Shown: positions 24,658 through 33,693, counted from the stretch's first letter. The stretch is DNA of 64,000 nucleotides from Micrococcus porci (GCF_020097155.1 NZ_CP083691.1:682001-746000); one strand, 5' to 3'. Numbers and translations are program-made. The notes: a model not told the origin generated them from the sequence alone.

Positions 24658-25094
24658 ACGTTCACCTCGTCGGGCGTCGGTTCGTGGTTTGTGAGCTCGT
24701 TCCCGGTGCCGGCGCGGCCGGCCCACCAGGTGTTCGAGAGAATCTGGCCCGGGTTAAGAACCGGGATGGGGCGTTCGTAGCGCTTGACGAGGTAGGGCGC
24801 GAGGAGCCGGTCGGAGTCGTCGGGGATGACTATGGGCGGATTAAAGGTGACGGTGATGTCTCGCGCGGGGGTCGGTCCGAGGTTGGTGATGATGAAGTCG
24901 ATGGAGGAGTCGCTATCGACCGCGGGGCGGAACTCGGCGGCGATCATCGGCTGGGATCGGGCTTTGCTGTCCAGGGCGGCGGAGATGAGCGCGATGATCG
25001 CGACGAGCGCGGCGACAACGCCGGCGACGGCGCCGATCGCGCTGCCGTACTCGTTGATCCAGGTCCAGGCCTCGAGCACGCTCATCCGGGTCAT
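24039..25094 (-). CDS. Chimeric gene: unknown membrane-anchored N-terminus fused to the TniB C-terminus
   Basis: 351 residues. Residues 1-145 are unrelated to TniB: one membrane segment (IGAVAGVVAALVAIIALISAAL) and a beta-rich soluble part (IDFIITNLGPTPARDITVTF). From KIYAAAHRARTVFYTPE onward the protein is identical to the intact TniB at 26623-27435, including the Walker B box LIIIDESERL but lacking Walker A. The junction is at about 24657, the edge of the exact repeat. It is probably a non-functional ATPase produced by the duplication, although the frame is open throughout. Confidence 0.8.
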   Translation of the reverse strand: MTRMSVLEAWTWINEYGSAIGAVAGVVAALVAIIALISAALDSKARSQPMIAAEFRPAVDSDSSIDFIITNLGPTPARDITVTFNPPIVIPDDSDRLLAPYLVKRYERPIPVLNPGQILSNTWWAGRAGTGNELTNHEPTPDEVNVTKIYAAAHRARTVFYTPEVSATMRALQEDLRHDMIRTERCIEEHLVLHGGHVDHAHGPNPSLLELIIIDESERLTGNAIEWLRDQYDRTGIAMILIGMPGIEKQFTHYPQLYSRLGFAHQYRPLGHDELLFVLERQWRKLGKTLDPDDFTDAQAIAAVERITRGNFRLLERLLPQIQRVLKINELDVITNDVVEAARSTLVIGTT

Positions 25095-25230
25095 GAGGTG
25101 AGCGTAGCTGCGAGGCGGAACTGGCTAGAGAGACGGGGCGCGTCGTCTGGACATCGTGCCGCCGCAGGCTCTGAGGCGCCGGCGGCCGCGGATCGCGCCT
25201 GAGATGGATCGGCGGCCACCGGCGCGGGGG

Positions 25231-25560
25231 TCAGTGCGCGGCTCCGAGCTCGATCATGAGCACCCCGACGATGATCAGGCCGATACCGGCCGCCATCACC
25301 TTGGTCAGCGGTTCCTTGAAGAGGATGCGGCTGAGGACCGCGGTGAGCGCGACACCGGACGCGGCCCAGATGCCGTAGGCGACTCCGAGGGCCAGGCCCT
25401 CCACGAGGGCCATGGTGATGCCGAAGAACGCGATGCCGTAGCCGCCGAGGACGGCGAGCAGCCACAGGCCCTTCTTCTTGGAGCCGGAGGTCGCCATGCG
25501 CAGCGAGAGGGCGCCGGCGACCTCGAAGATGATCGCGATGATGAGGAACAGGTAGGCCAT
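25231..25560 (-). CDS. SMR-family efflux protein, subunit 1
   Basis: 109 residues and four membrane helices. The SMR signature is AYLFLIIAIIFEVAGALSLRMA with the essential Glu in helix 1, and GVAYGIWAASGVALTAVLSRILFKEPL in helix 3. It overlaps the second SMR gene by one base, which indicates a paired heterodimeric pump. Such pumps export quaternary ammonium or guanidinium compounds. The substrate cannot be told from sequence. Confidence 0.9.
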   Translation of the reverse strand: MAYLFLIIAIIFEVAGALSLRMATSGSKKKGLWLLAVLGGYGIAFFGITMALVEGLALGVAYGIWAASGVALTAVLSRILFKEPLTKVMAAGIGLIIVGVLMIELGAAH

Positions 25561-25904
25561 CAGACGGTCCCTTCACGCTTCTTCGTCGCGGCCTGCGAGC
25601 CGAGCTCGACGCACAGGACCCCGCCGATGACGACGGCGATGCCGAGGGTCATCAGCGCGGTCAGCGGCTCTCCGAAGATGACTGCGGAGAGGATCGCGGT
25701 CAGGGCCACTCCGGCGGCTCCCCAGATGCCGTACCCGACGCCGAGGGGCATGCCCTGCTTGAGCGCGCCGGCCAGGAGCGTGAACGCTCCGATGTAGCCG
25801 ACCGCGACGAGCGCGAAGAATCCGGGGGCGTCGACGGCAGCTTTCAGTGACAGGGAGCCTGTCACCTCGAGCGCGATCGCCCCGGCGAGGAACACCCACT
25901 TCAT
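25560..25904 (-). CDS. SMR-family efflux protein, subunit 2
   Basis: 114 residues with the same fold: MKWVFLAGAIALEVTGSLSLKAA (membrane Glu in helix 1), GVGYGIWGAAGVALTAILSAVIFGEPL. Located between the TetR gene (4-bp overlap, 25901-25904) and SMR subunit 1, so the three genes form one coupled operon transcribed right to left. Confidence 0.9.
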   Translation of the reverse strand: MKWVFLAGAIALEVTGSLSLKAAVDAPGFFALVAVGYIGAFTLLAGALKQGMPLGVGYGIWGAAGVALTAILSAVIFGEPLTALMTLGIAVVIGGVLCVELGSQAATKKREGTV

Positions 25905-26431
25905 TTCTGTACTCCTTCATCGATCAGTCGTTGGGCGATGCCGCGCACGAGTGCACGCTGCTCACCGGTCATGCTCAGAAGTCCGAGCGCCTGGTCGGTC
26001 CAGGCGCCGTCAGCGATCAGACGCGCCGACTGCAACGCGGCTTTCTGGCCAGCGTCGCCGGGTGCGTCCTCCCCGAACCAGGGCCGCAGGCGCTCCCGCC
26101 ACTGGGCGGCGAGAGTGTCGCGCAGCTTCACATCCGCGAGCAGCGCGAGATCGCCCCCGTCGAAATCGGAGAGCACCTCGAAGTCCACATACGCGCGCAG
26201 CCGCTCGACCGGATCGGTGACCTCCCCGATCGTCGCGGCGAGCTGTCCCTCCCAGAGGTCCATCACCCGATTGACGACGCCGACCATCAGCGCCTCCTTC
26301 GAGGAGAAGTGATGCACCACCCCCGCCTTACTCATGCCTGCTTCGGAGGCGACGGAATCGATCGTCACCACGCCACCGCGCCGCAGCACGGCGATCGCAT
26401 CATCGAGCAGCTGCTCGGTCGTCTTTGCCAT
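25901..26431 (-). CDS. TetR-family repressor of the SMR pair
   Basis: 176 residues. The HTH is EQLLDDAIAVLRRGGVVTIDSVASEAGMSKAGVVHHFSSKEALM, with an unusually short start. The C-terminal domain has a TetR_C pattern (LADVKLRDTLAAQWRERLRPWFGED). ATG 26431 lies 12 bp from a perfect palindrome, so it autoregulates and controls the efflux genes downstream. Confidence 0.88.
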   Translation of the reverse strand: MAKTTEQLLDDAIAVLRRGGVVTIDSVASEAGMSKAGVVHHFSSKEALMVGVVNRVMDLWEGQLAATIGEVTDPVERLRAYVDFEVLSDFDGGDLALLADVKLRDTLAAQWRERLRPWFGEDAPGDAGQKAALQSARLIADGAWTDQALGLLSMTGEQRALVRGIAQRLIDEGVQK

Positions 26432-26442
26432 GCCCCGAGAGT

Positions 26443-26464
26443 ACCGACCAAACGTTTGGTCGGT
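26443..26464. promoter_or_regulatory. Perfect 22-bp palindromic TetR operator
   Basis: Arms ACCGACCAAAC and GTTTGGTCGGT meet without a spacer. The ACCAAACGTTTGGT core is typical of operators of TetR-type SMR regulators. It lies immediately before the TetR gene. Confidence 0.8.
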
Positions 26465-26570
26465 CAAGTGACATAGCGCTATGGGTAGCAGGCGTCCCGT
26501 AAGGGGATCGCTTACCGGCACACACAGATACGACGCCGAGCGCCGCGAAAATCCGCGGCGCCGAGTGTCC

Positions 26571-27241
26571 CGTGTGAGCAGCTTCGCTCTGTGTCGCGGT
26601 TTTCGCTGCGTTCCGTGTCGGGTTAGGTGGTGCCGATGACGAGGGTGCTGCGGGCGGCTTCGACGACGTCGTTGGTGATGACGTCGAGCTCGTTGATCTT
26701 CAGGACACGTTGAATCTGTGGGAGGAGACGTTCGAGGAGACGGAAGTTGCCGCGGGTGATGCGTTCGACGGCGGCGATGGCTTGCGCGTCAGTGAAGTCG
26801 TCGGGGTCGAGGGTCTTGCCGAGCTTGCGCCATTGACGTTCGAGGACGAACAGCAGCTCGTCGTGGCCGAGGGGGCGGTACTGGTGGGCGAACCCGAGTC
26901 GGCTGTAGAGCTGTGGGTAGTGAGTGAACTGCTTCTCGATGCCGGGCATGCCGATCAGGATCATCGCGATGCCTGTTCGGTCGTACTGGTCGCGGAGCCA
27001 CTCGATGGCGTTGCCGGTGAGGCGTTCGGACTCATCGATGATGATCAGCTCGAGCAGTGACGGGTTGGGGCCGTGCGCGTGGTCGACGTGGCCGCCGTGG
27101 AGGACGAGGTGTTCCTCGATGCAGCGTTCGGTGCGGATCATGTCGTGCCGGAGGTCCTCTTGCAGGGCGCGCATCGTCGCGGAGACCTCGGGCGTGTAGA
27201 AGACGGTCCGGGCGCGGTGGGCCGCGGCATAGATCTTGGTG
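26571..27241. repeat. 671-bp exact direct repeat, copy 2
   Basis: Identical to 23987-24657. This copy belongs to the intact tniB and probably represents the ancestral left end. Homologous recombination between the copies would excise the efflux segment. Confidence 0.9.
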
Positions 27242-27435
27242 TCGTCTTCACTGCGTGCGGCCCACCTGGCGATGAACGGGCCGATGCTGTCCCAGTGCGC
27301 GTAGCGGCGCGCTGAGAGGGTCTTGCCGACGCCGGCGGGCCCGAAGCAGACGCCGATGGTGTTCTGCTTCCGGACCGCGTCGGCAAACTCTGCGAACCGG
27401 CGGTGCTCCTTGGTGACGATGAACTGGCTCGTCAT
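26623..27435 (-). CDS. tniB: TniB-type AAA ATPase of the transposon
   Basis: 270 residues. Walker A is GVCFGPAGVGKTLSARR and Walker B is LLELIIIDESERLTG; the sensor region is GIAMILIGMPGIEKQF. It acts with TniA as target-selecting ATP-dependent transposition regulator in Tn402/Tn5053 and related Tn7-like elements. ATG 27435 overlaps the TniA stop (4 bp), so translation is coupled. The 3' two thirds are duplicated at 24039-24657. Confidence 0.88.
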   Translation of the reverse strand: MTSQFIVTKEHRRFAEFADAVRKQNTIGVCFGPAGVGKTLSARRYAHWDSIGPFIARWAARSEDDTKIYAAAHRARTVFYTPEVSATMRALQEDLRHDMIRTERCIEEHLVLHGGHVDHAHGPNPSLLELIIIDESERLTGNAIEWLRDQYDRTGIAMILIGMPGIEKQFTHYPQLYSRLGFAHQYRPLGHDELLFVLERQWRKLGKTLDPDDFTDAQAIAAVERITRGNFRLLERLLPQIQRVLKINELDVITNDVVEAARSTLVIGTT

Positions 27436-28826
27436 GACCGGTCCTCCTCGTAGGTCTTCAGTCGCGGCCGATCCGTCTCGACGGCTGCCGGTGTGGTGGT
27501 GTCGTCGAGTTTGGGATTGACGATCGCGATGCGTTCGTGGATCTGCCCGCGTAAAGCCCGGCGGTGAGCGTTCCTGGCGGCTTGGATCTGCTTGAGGCTG
27601 ATCGTCTCGGTCTGGTGCTCGGTGCTGATCGCGGTGCAGAGGAACACGTCGCGGTGGAAGACGCGGATCTCGGTGACGTCGCGTGGGTCGTACCGGACAC
27701 TCACGGTGCTACCGACGAACGGCGCGAGAGTGGCCGCGGTGTAGCGGAGGCCCTCGAAGTGGATGCCATCGCGCTGCACGACCCGCGTCGTGGGGACGGT
27801 GAGCAGGAACCCGTCGAGCTGTTCAAGGGACTCCGGGAGCCGTGGCAGCCACCCGTCTGCAATCCACGCGTGCAGTGGGCTCGTCCGGAGCTCGCGGTGG
27901 GTGCGGGCGTTGTAGCTGCGGATGAACGTGCTGATGGCACTGTCGACGCCGCCGAGATCCAGCGCCGGCGTCGGCGCCGAGGATCCGGCTGCGAAATGGC
28001 CGGGGAGCGTTGGGAGCAGTTCGGTGTTGATCGTGCCGAAGAACCGCTCGATCTTCCCGCGCCCCTGGGGCCGGGCGACCTGCGAGTGGATGATGCGGAG
28101 GTGCAGCACAGCGGCGGTGTCGCCGAGACGATGGCTGGTGAAGTCGGACCCGTGGTCCGTGTAGAGCACGTCCGGGATCCCGCAGACGGGCCAGTCCGGT
28201 TCCGGCTTGTGCCAGATCGCTTGGCGCAGCGCGAGCGCGGTGTTCGCCGCTGACGGGGCACCGAGGAACACCATGTACCCGCAGATCGCGCGGGAGTAGT
28301 CGTCGAGGATCACCGTCAACCACGGCCGTGCGGGCTTGCCGTTGGGCCCGACGATGAGCAGGTCAAGCATCGTGTGGTCCGCCTGCCAGATCGCGTTCGG
28401 GCGGTCCGCGCGACGTCGGAGCAGCAGCTCGTGTTTGTCACGGTATGACGCTGGCCCCTCGAGTGCGAGCGTCACCATTCCGGGATCGAGCCCGTTCACG
28501 ATCGACCGCACGGCGGAGTACGACGGCGACGGCAGTCCCCGTTCAGCGCAGTGGACGCCAACCTGACGGTGAATGGTGGCGATCGACGGCCGCGGCTTGG
28601 TGAGCGCAAGCCCTTCGACCAGGCGGACGAGTTCCGGTGCTGTGCGTCGGACGCCATGGTCGGCGCGAGCGTCGTCGGCGAGGGCGGCGTATCCGCCTGT
28701 CCGGTAGCGGGCGAGCCAGCGTTGCAGGGTGCGCTCGGTGACGCCCGTGCTGCGGGCCAGAGTGGCAAGCGGGATTGCGTCCTCGACGTGCAGTCGAAGG
28801 ATTCGCCACCGCTCGCTCGCGTCCAT
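27432..28826 (-). CDS. tniA: TniA-type DDE transposase (Mu/IstA-like)
   Basis: 464 residues. The N-terminal HTH region is LATLARSTGVTERTLQRWLARYR. The rve core has the triad in AIWQADHTMLDLL, YTDHGSDFTS and GRGKIERFFGTI, followed by a Mu-type C-terminal beta-barrel (VSVRYDPRDVTEIRVF) and a basic tail. It catalyses cut and strand transfer at the TGT ends. The stop is 4 bp into tniB; the resolvase gene ends 6 bp upstream of the start. Confidence 0.9.
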   Translation of the reverse strand: MDASERWRILRLHVEDAIPLATLARSTGVTERTLQRWLARYRTGGYAALADDARADHGVRRTAPELVRLVEGLALTKPRPSIATIHRQVGVHCAERGLPSPSYSAVRSIVNGLDPGMVTLALEGPASYRDKHELLLRRRADRPNAIWQADHTMLDLLIVGPNGKPARPWLTVILDDYSRAICGYMVFLGAPSAANTALALRQAIWHKPEPDWPVCGIPDVLYTDHGSDFTSHRLGDTAAVLHLRIIHSQVARPQGRGKIERFFGTINTELLPTLPGHFAAGSSAPTPALDLGGVDSAISTFIRSYNARTHRELRTSPLHAWIADGWLPRLPESLEQLDGFLLTVPTTRVVQRDGIHFEGLRYTAATLAPFVGSTVSVRYDPRDVTEIRVFHRDVFLCTAISTEHQTETISLKQIQAARNAHRRALRGQIHERIAIVNPKLDDTTTPAAVETDRPRLKTYEEDRS

Positions 28827-28832
28827 GACCGG

Positions 28833-29435
28833 CTACATCGTCGGTGAGGGCTTTGCGCGTCGGCGGGCGACGGGTTCGGCGTGCTTCGCGAGCGTCCGGT
28901 AGATGGTGGTGCGGCTGACGCCGAGGACATCGCCGATCTGCGCGACGGTCATGTCCTGCTGTTCGTAGAGCCGGCGTGCGGTGCGCACCTGGTCCGCGGA
29001 GAGCCGAGATGGTCGGCCGCCGGTTCTGCCGCGGGCTCGGGCGGCGGCGAGGCCGGCGTTGGTGCGTTCCTTGATGAGGTCCCGTTCGAACTCCGCCAGC
29101 GCAGCGAAGACGTGGAACACAAGCCGGCCACCGGGTGAGGTGGTGTCAATGGTCTCCTGCAGCGACCGGAACCCGATGCCGCGTTCGGCGAGTGCGTGCA
29201 GCTGGTCGATGAGGTGCCGGATGGATCGACCGAGCCGGTCGAGTCGCCAGACGACGAGAGTGTCGCCGGGGCGGAGCTGGTCGAGGAGCTTGTCGAGCTC
29301 GGGCCGGTGTTGCAGCGACCCGGACATGGTGTCGACGAACACGCGGTAGCAGCCGGCGGCGCCCAGCGCGTCGATCTGTAGCGACGCGTCCTGGTCGGTG
29401 GTGGACACGCGCGCGTACCCGAGGAGGTGACCCAT
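28833..29435 (-). CDS. tniR: Serine resolvase/invertase of the transposon
   Basis: 200 residues. Catalytic Ser is in LLGYARVSTTDQD, with the resolvase helices AALAEFERDLIKERTNAGLAAARARGR and the C-terminal HTH MTVAQIGDVLGVSRTTIYRTL. It resolves cointegrates in Tn402/Tn5053-like transposons. ATG 29435 follows GGAGG-like bases. It heads the tniR-tniA-tniB operon. Confidence 0.88.
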   Translation of the reverse strand: MGHLLGYARVSTTDQDASLQIDALGAAGCYRVFVDTMSGSLQHRPELDKLLDQLRPGDTLVVWRLDRLGRSIRHLIDQLHALAERGIGFRSLQETIDTTSPGGRLVFHVFAALAEFERDLIKERTNAGLAAARARGRTGGRPSRLSADQVRTARRLYEQQDMTVAQIGDVLGVSRTTIYRTLAKHAEPVARRRAKPSPTM

Positions 29436-29575
29436 GGAGAGAACGTAGCGAAACTCGACCAGGAGGGGTAGTGGCGGCACGTAGATTCCGGGATTGGGTT
29501 CCGTTACAAGACACGCCGCCTCACACGCTGCCGAACCGTCGGCACGGGCAGTTGTAGCGGAGTCGTTCGTATTTG
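29436..29575. other. Gap between transposition genes and cargo
   Basis: No gene. It may hold the promoter of tniR and the res site of the transposon; a precise res motif is not evident to me. Confidence 0.4.
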
Positions 29576-30160
29576 CTACAGCCGGTGAGTCAGCGCCGCG
29601 AGCCGGAGCGCTTGGACGGAACGTCGTTGTTGTTCCGCGCGATGGCGGCCGTTGGCCGGAGAGGGGTGTGGTGCCGCGATGACGGGTACGAGTCGGGGGT
29701 GCTCGTCCAGGGTGAGGTGCCGCATGACTCCGTTGAGGGCGGCGGTACCGTACGTGACGATGGCATCGAGCACGGGGAGCACCTTGAGCAGAGTTTCGAG
29801 GGCGTGTCGCCCCTCGTCGATGTCCACAGGTCGGACGCGGCCGAGAATCTCCCACGGGATGAGGTTCCAGCGGAGGTAGTCGTTGCGTGCGAGTCCGGAC
29901 TCGATGCGGGCTGCGCGGAACGCGGCCGCGGTCGGGCCCGGGTTGTCCTCGCTGCAGATCGCCGTGTGCGCTGCGGCGATCGTCTGGGGGCCGGGCGACT
30001 GCATGAGGACCAGGACGCGGCTGGATGTGCCGCCGGATCTCGGGTCGAAGTTCGGGACGAACCGCCGTGAACCGTCGGGTGCGGTGCGCCATGCCTCGGC
30101 GAGGGCGTTCAGGGATCGAACGTCCGCGACCTCGTCCGCGAGTTCGTCGGGGGTGCTCAT
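29576..30160 (-). CDS. Uracil-DNA-glycosylase-superfamily protein
   Basis: 194 residues. UDG-fold motifs are seen: FVPNFDPRSGG, then RVLVLMQSPGP with CSEDNPGPTAAAFRAARIESGL and NDYLRWNLIPWE, and the C-terminal APHPSPAN loop. This matches an uncharacterised UDG-like branch often found in mobile DNA; glycosylase activity is not certain. ATG 30160 overlaps the stop of the anion-channel-like gene by 4 bp, so both are coupled. Confidence 0.7.
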   Translation of the reverse strand: MSTPDELADEVADVRSLNALAEAWRTAPDGSRRFVPNFDPRSGGTSSRVLVLMQSPGPQTIAAAHTAICSEDNPGPTAAAFRAARIESGLARNDYLRWNLIPWEILGRVRPVDIDEGRHALETLLKVLPVLDAIVTYGTAALNGVMRHLTLDEHPRLVPVIAAPHPSPANGRHRAEQQRRSVQALRLAALTHRL

Positions 30161-31314
30161 GCCGGCTGTGGTGGTGCGAGGAGTGTGCCGCGGATGACGG
30201 AGCCGTGGAAGGTGCGGACGGCAACGGTGATCCACGCGGCGACGAGGCCCACGTAGTAGACGACTGCGAGGACGGCGACGACGGTGAGTCCGGAGTGCAG
30301 GGCCAGGCCGTTCAGGCCGGTGACGCAGGTGCCGACGGGGAACGTGAATGACCACCAGGTCAGGCTGAACAGCAGGTGTTCGCGGGCGGTGCGGATGGTG
30401 ATGGCGAGGGCGATGACGGTCCACAGCAGCGCGAAGCCGAGCATCGCGAACCCGTACACCAGCGCCACGACCAGCAGTGCGTGGGCGGTCGACGCGTCGA
30501 CGACGGCGGGGGCGTTCGATGCGAGGAGGTTTACCGCGGTGATGGACTGTCCGACCGGTCCGAGGACGATCCACAGGGTCGGCACCATACCGGCGGCACC
30601 GACCTTGTGTTGCGCGAGACGGTTCCAGATCAGCGTAATGACGACCAGGGACGTGATGAGGCTGAGGCCGAAGAAGCCGTAGCAGGACCACAGCAGGGTC
30701 TCCCGTGCCTGCCCGGCGGGGGCATACGGCAGGAGGAGCGCACCGGTCGAGGCGGACACCATCGGCGGGACGATCGGCATCAGCCAGCCGCCGAACGCGG
30801 ATTCGGGCGTGTTCTCGTGGCGGGTGAACGCCAGGTACGGCACCAGGACCGCGGTGAGCAGGCCGCCGATGGTGCCGATGGTCCAGAGGACCCAGTCGAC
30901 GGTGACGGCGGCGGGGAGGCCGATCCAGTCCTTGCCGAGGAGGATCGTGCCGGCGCCGACGGTGAGGAACGCCATGGGCGGTGCGCCGTAGAAGTGGGAA
31001 ATCACCGGGTTGAGGTGGTGCTTCGCTGCGGTGCTCCGGTAGCGGACCCAGTGCAGGACCGTCGCGATGGTGAGGGCGACGAGCAGGACCGCCGCGATCG
31101 CCCAGACGACCGTCGCCGCCGTGCGCAGACCGGGGAACTGCAGCGGTAACGACGCGGCCGCGACGGCGACGATCCCGGTCCCCATGATCGACGCGAACCA
31201 GTTCGGGGTCAGGTTCGACACGATCAGGCCGGGCCGCTCCAGCTCCCGGAACAGCCGCCGGTCGCGCACACCGTGCTCAGAGGCTGCGGGTGCGTGGGCG
31301 AGGTGAGCGGACAT
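30157..31314 (-). CDS. TDT/SLAC1-type anion channel or exporter
   Basis: 385 residues and about ten membrane helices. The family pattern is NLTPNWFASIMGTGIVAVAAASLPLQFP at helix 1 and YGAPPMAFLTVGAGTILLG; the C-terminal half has FTFPVGTCVTGLNGLALHSG. TehA/SLAC1/Mae1 proteins pass anions such as chloride, sulfite, malate or nitrate. In this fluoride-linked cargo an anion role is attractive but not shown. It is divergent from a LysR gene that likely regulates it. The N-terminus is hydrophilic. Confidence 0.82.
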   Translation of the reverse strand: MSAHLAHAPAASEHGVRDRRLFRELERPGLIVSNLTPNWFASIMGTGIVAVAAASLPLQFPGLRTAATVVWAIAAVLLVALTIATVLHWVRYRSTAAKHHLNPVISHFYGAPPMAFLTVGAGTILLGKDWIGLPAAVTVDWVLWTIGTIGGLLTAVLVPYLAFTRHENTPESAFGGWLMPIVPPMVSASTGALLLPYAPAGQARETLLWSCYGFFGLSLITSLVVITLIWNRLAQHKVGAAGMVPTLWIVLGPVGQSITAVNLLASNAPAVVDASTAHALLVVALVYGFAMLGFALLWTVIALAITIRTAREHLLFSLTWWSFTFPVGTCVTGLNGLALHSGLTVVAVLAVVYYVGLVAAWITVAVRTFHGSVIRGTLLAPPQPA

Positions 31315-31384
31315 GCACCCATCGTGCGCGTGTGCCCCGTGGTTCGGGAACGGCGGACTCGTTGGCAGGGCACAATGGTTGCTT

Positions 31385-32311
31385 GTGGCACTGCGGCGGT
31401 TGACGGACCGGATCCTGGACCTCGACACCCTCGAGGTCCTCGTCCGCGTCGCGGAGACCGGGTCGTTGACCCGCGCGGCCGAGGTGTTGGGGGTGACACA
31501 GCAGGCGGTGTCTGCGCGCTTGCGTGCCGCGGAGCAGGCGACCGGTCAGCCGCTGGCGCACCGGACGGCATCCGGGACCGCGCTGACCGACGCCGGCCGG
31601 GTGGTGCTCGGTCTCGCCGTCCCGGTGTTGGAGGCCTCCCGGCGGCTTGAAGCAGGCGTCGCCGCGCTGCGGGAACCGGCGGGATCCCTCGTGATCGCAG
31701 CGTCGCAGACGATCGCCGAACTCCTGCTGCCCGGATGGCTGCTCACCCACCGTGCTGCCACGCCGGATGCGTCGGTGCGTTTGATCGCGGGGAACTCCGC
31801 CGACGTGACCGACCTCGTCCGTTCCGGCGCTGCCGACGTCGGGTTCACGGAGACTCCTGCTGCGCCGATTGGCCTCTCATCGTTGGTGGTCGATGAGGAC
31901 GAACTCGTGGTCGTCGTCGCCCCGCACCATCCTTGGGCAAGCGCTTCGGCCATCACCTCGGATGACCTCGCGGAGACACCCCTGCTGCTCCGTGAGGAAG
32001 GGTCCGGCACCCGCTCCACGGTCGAAGCGTGGCTCGACGACGCGGGTCTGACCCTGGTCCCGCCGGCTGCAGTGCTGGAAACGACTGGCATCATCCGCGC
32101 CAACGCTCGAGCGGGCATCGCGCCCGCGGTGATGAGTCTCCGCACCGTCGACACTGACCTCGAAGACGGTGCCCTCGTCCGGGCGCTACTGCTCGGCCCG
32201 CCACTGATCCGGCCGCTGCGAGCGATCTGGTCAGGCCGCCCGGGGCCCGCTGTGACGGCGTTCCTGGACACTGCTCGCAGCTCGAGTACCGGTGGTCAGA
32301 TCAGTCCGTAG
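31385..32311 (+). CDS. LysR-family transcriptional regulator
   Basis: About 308 residues. The N-terminal winged HTH reads LDTLEVLVRVAETGSLTRAAEVLGVTQQAVSARLRAAE, and the substrate-binding domain includes SLVIAASQTIAELLLPGWL and ADVGFTETP. The start is uncertain: GTG 31385 or TTG 31379. It is divergent from the TDT transporter gene and converges with enolase, overlapping its 3' end by 16 bp. Confidence 0.87.
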   Translation: MALRRLTDRILDLDTLEVLVRVAETGSLTRAAEVLGVTQQAVSARLRAAEQATGQPLAHRTASGTALTDAGRVVLGLAVPVLEASRRLEAGVAALREPAGSLVIAASQTIAELLLPGWLLTHRAATPDASVRLIAGNSADVTDLVRSGAADVGFTETPAAPIGLSSLVVDEDELVVVVAPHHPWASASAITSDDLAETPLLLREEGSGTRSTVEAWLDDAGLTLVPPAAVLETTGIIRANARAGIAPAVMSLRTVDTDLEDGALVRALLLGPPLIRPLRAIWSGRPGPAVTAFLDTARSSSTGGQISP

Positions 32312-33630
32312 GGCAGCTCCGGGTGCTGCTCGGCGATCTCGGTGAGCCGGTTGTACTTCGCGACGCGTTCCCCGCGGCCGGGTGCGCCGGACTTGATCTG
32401 CCCGGTGCCGGTCCCGACAACGAGGTCCGCGATGAACGTGTCCGTGGTCTCCCCAGAACGGTGGGAGACCATGCTGGCCATCCCGATGCTCTTGGCGGTG
32501 GCGATCGCGCCGAGGGTCTGGGAGACGGTCCCGATCTGGTTCGGCTTGATCAGTGCCGCGTTCGTCAGCTGCTGCTCGCCGCCGTCGCGGATCCGCTGTG
32601 GGTCGGTGACGTAGAGGTCGTCGCCGACGATCTGGATCCGGTCGCCGAGCGCCGCTTGCATGCGGCGGAACCCCTCATGGTCGTCTTCCGCGAACGCGTC
32701 TTCGATGCTCCGGATCGGATACGTGTCGATGAGGTGCCGGTAGTAGTCGACCAGCCCGTCCCGGTCGAGGCTGTCGTTGAGCACCCGGTAGGAGCCGTCG
32801 CCCTGGGAGAACTCGTTCGCGGCCGGATCGAGCGCGATCGCCACCTGATCGACGCCCGGCTCGTAGCCGGCGGTACGGATCGCGTCGACGAGCAGGTCGA
32901 GCGCTTCCTCGGGCGCAGCGATCGACGGTGCGAAACCGCCCTCGTCGCCGAGGCCGAGGCTGCCGAACCGGTCCCGAACCAGCGCCGCGAGAGCGTGGTA
33001 CACGTCTGCGCCGATTCGGACGGCGTCTGCCATCGAGCCTGCGTTGACGGGAGCGATCATGAACTCCTGGAAGTCCAGCTCGTTCGCTGCGTGCGCGCCG
33101 CCGTTGAGGACGTTGAAGTGCGGGACCGGCATCCGCGGCGTCGAGCCGGTGATCTCAGCGATCCACTGCCAGAGCGGGAGGTCCGCGGCATGGGCGAGGG
33201 CCCTGGATGCGGCGATCGAGGTGGCGACAACGCTGTTCGCGCCGAGCCGGCGGTACCCGGTGGTGCCGTCGAGTTCGGCAAGGGCGGCGTCGATCTGCCC
33301 GATCGCCGACCACGACCGGCCGGTGAGGAGCCCTGAGATGTCGGTGTCGATCAGGTGGAGCGCCTGGGTGACGTCGCGGCCGCCGAACGCGGAACCGCCG
33401 TCGCGGAGCTCGACGGCTTCGTGGGCGCCGGTGGATGCGCCCGCGGGGGCGTCCCCGGTGACGGTGCGGCCGTCGTCGAGCTCGAGGGACACGCGGACGG
33501 TCGGGTAGCCGCGGGAGTCGAGGATGCGGGCGCCGTGGACGGCGTCGATGGTGACGGGGTGGTCGTGGTGGGTGACGTACTCACCCTGATGGGCTCCGTG
33601 GTGGTGGATGCCGCTGATGTAGTCGTTCAT
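32296..33630 (-). CDS. eno: Enolase (2-phosphoglycerate dehydratase), extra copy on a transposon
   Basis: 444 residues, full-length enolase. Motifs: ARILDSRGYPTVRVSLELDDG, GASTGAHEAVELRDG, catalytic Lys in NAALIKPNQIGTVSQT, metal ligands Asp/Glu in VAIALDPAAN, RSIEDAFAEDDHEGF and IVGDDLYVT, and signature SHRSGETTDTFIADL. Unusual: an N-terminal extension of about 20 residues with several His before the core. Enolase is a classic fluoride target, so an additional copy fits fluoride tolerance. Whether it is fluoride-resistant is not visible. Confidence 0.93.
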   Translation of the reverse strand: MNDYISGIHHHGAHQGEYVTHHDHPVTIDAVHGARILDSRGYPTVRVSLELDDGRTVTGDAPAGASTGAHEAVELRDGGSAFGGRDVTQALHLIDTDISGLLTGRSWSAIGQIDAALAELDGTTGYRRLGANSVVATSIAASRALAHAADLPLWQWIAEITGSTPRMPVPHFNVLNGGAHAANELDFQEFMIAPVNAGSMADAVRIGADVYHALAALVRDRFGSLGLGDEGGFAPSIAAPEEALDLLVDAIRTAGYEPGVDQVAIALDPAANEFSQGDGSYRVLNDSLDRDGLVDYYRHLIDTYPIRSIEDAFAEDDHEGFRRMQAALGDRIQIVGDDLYVTDPQRIRDGGEQQLTNAALIKPNQIGTVSQTLGAIATAKSIGMASMVSHRSGETTDTFIADLVVGTGTGQIKSGAPGRGERVAKYNRLTEIAEQHPELPYGLI

Positions 33631-33693
33631 GGTGACGCTCCTTCGGTTCGGTTCGGGTCATGCGTCGAGCTGGTCTGTGGTTGGAAGGGGAAG

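Noticed and set aside
24039..25094. Calling the chimera a functional TniB
   Set aside because: Walker A is missing and the N-terminus is unrelated.
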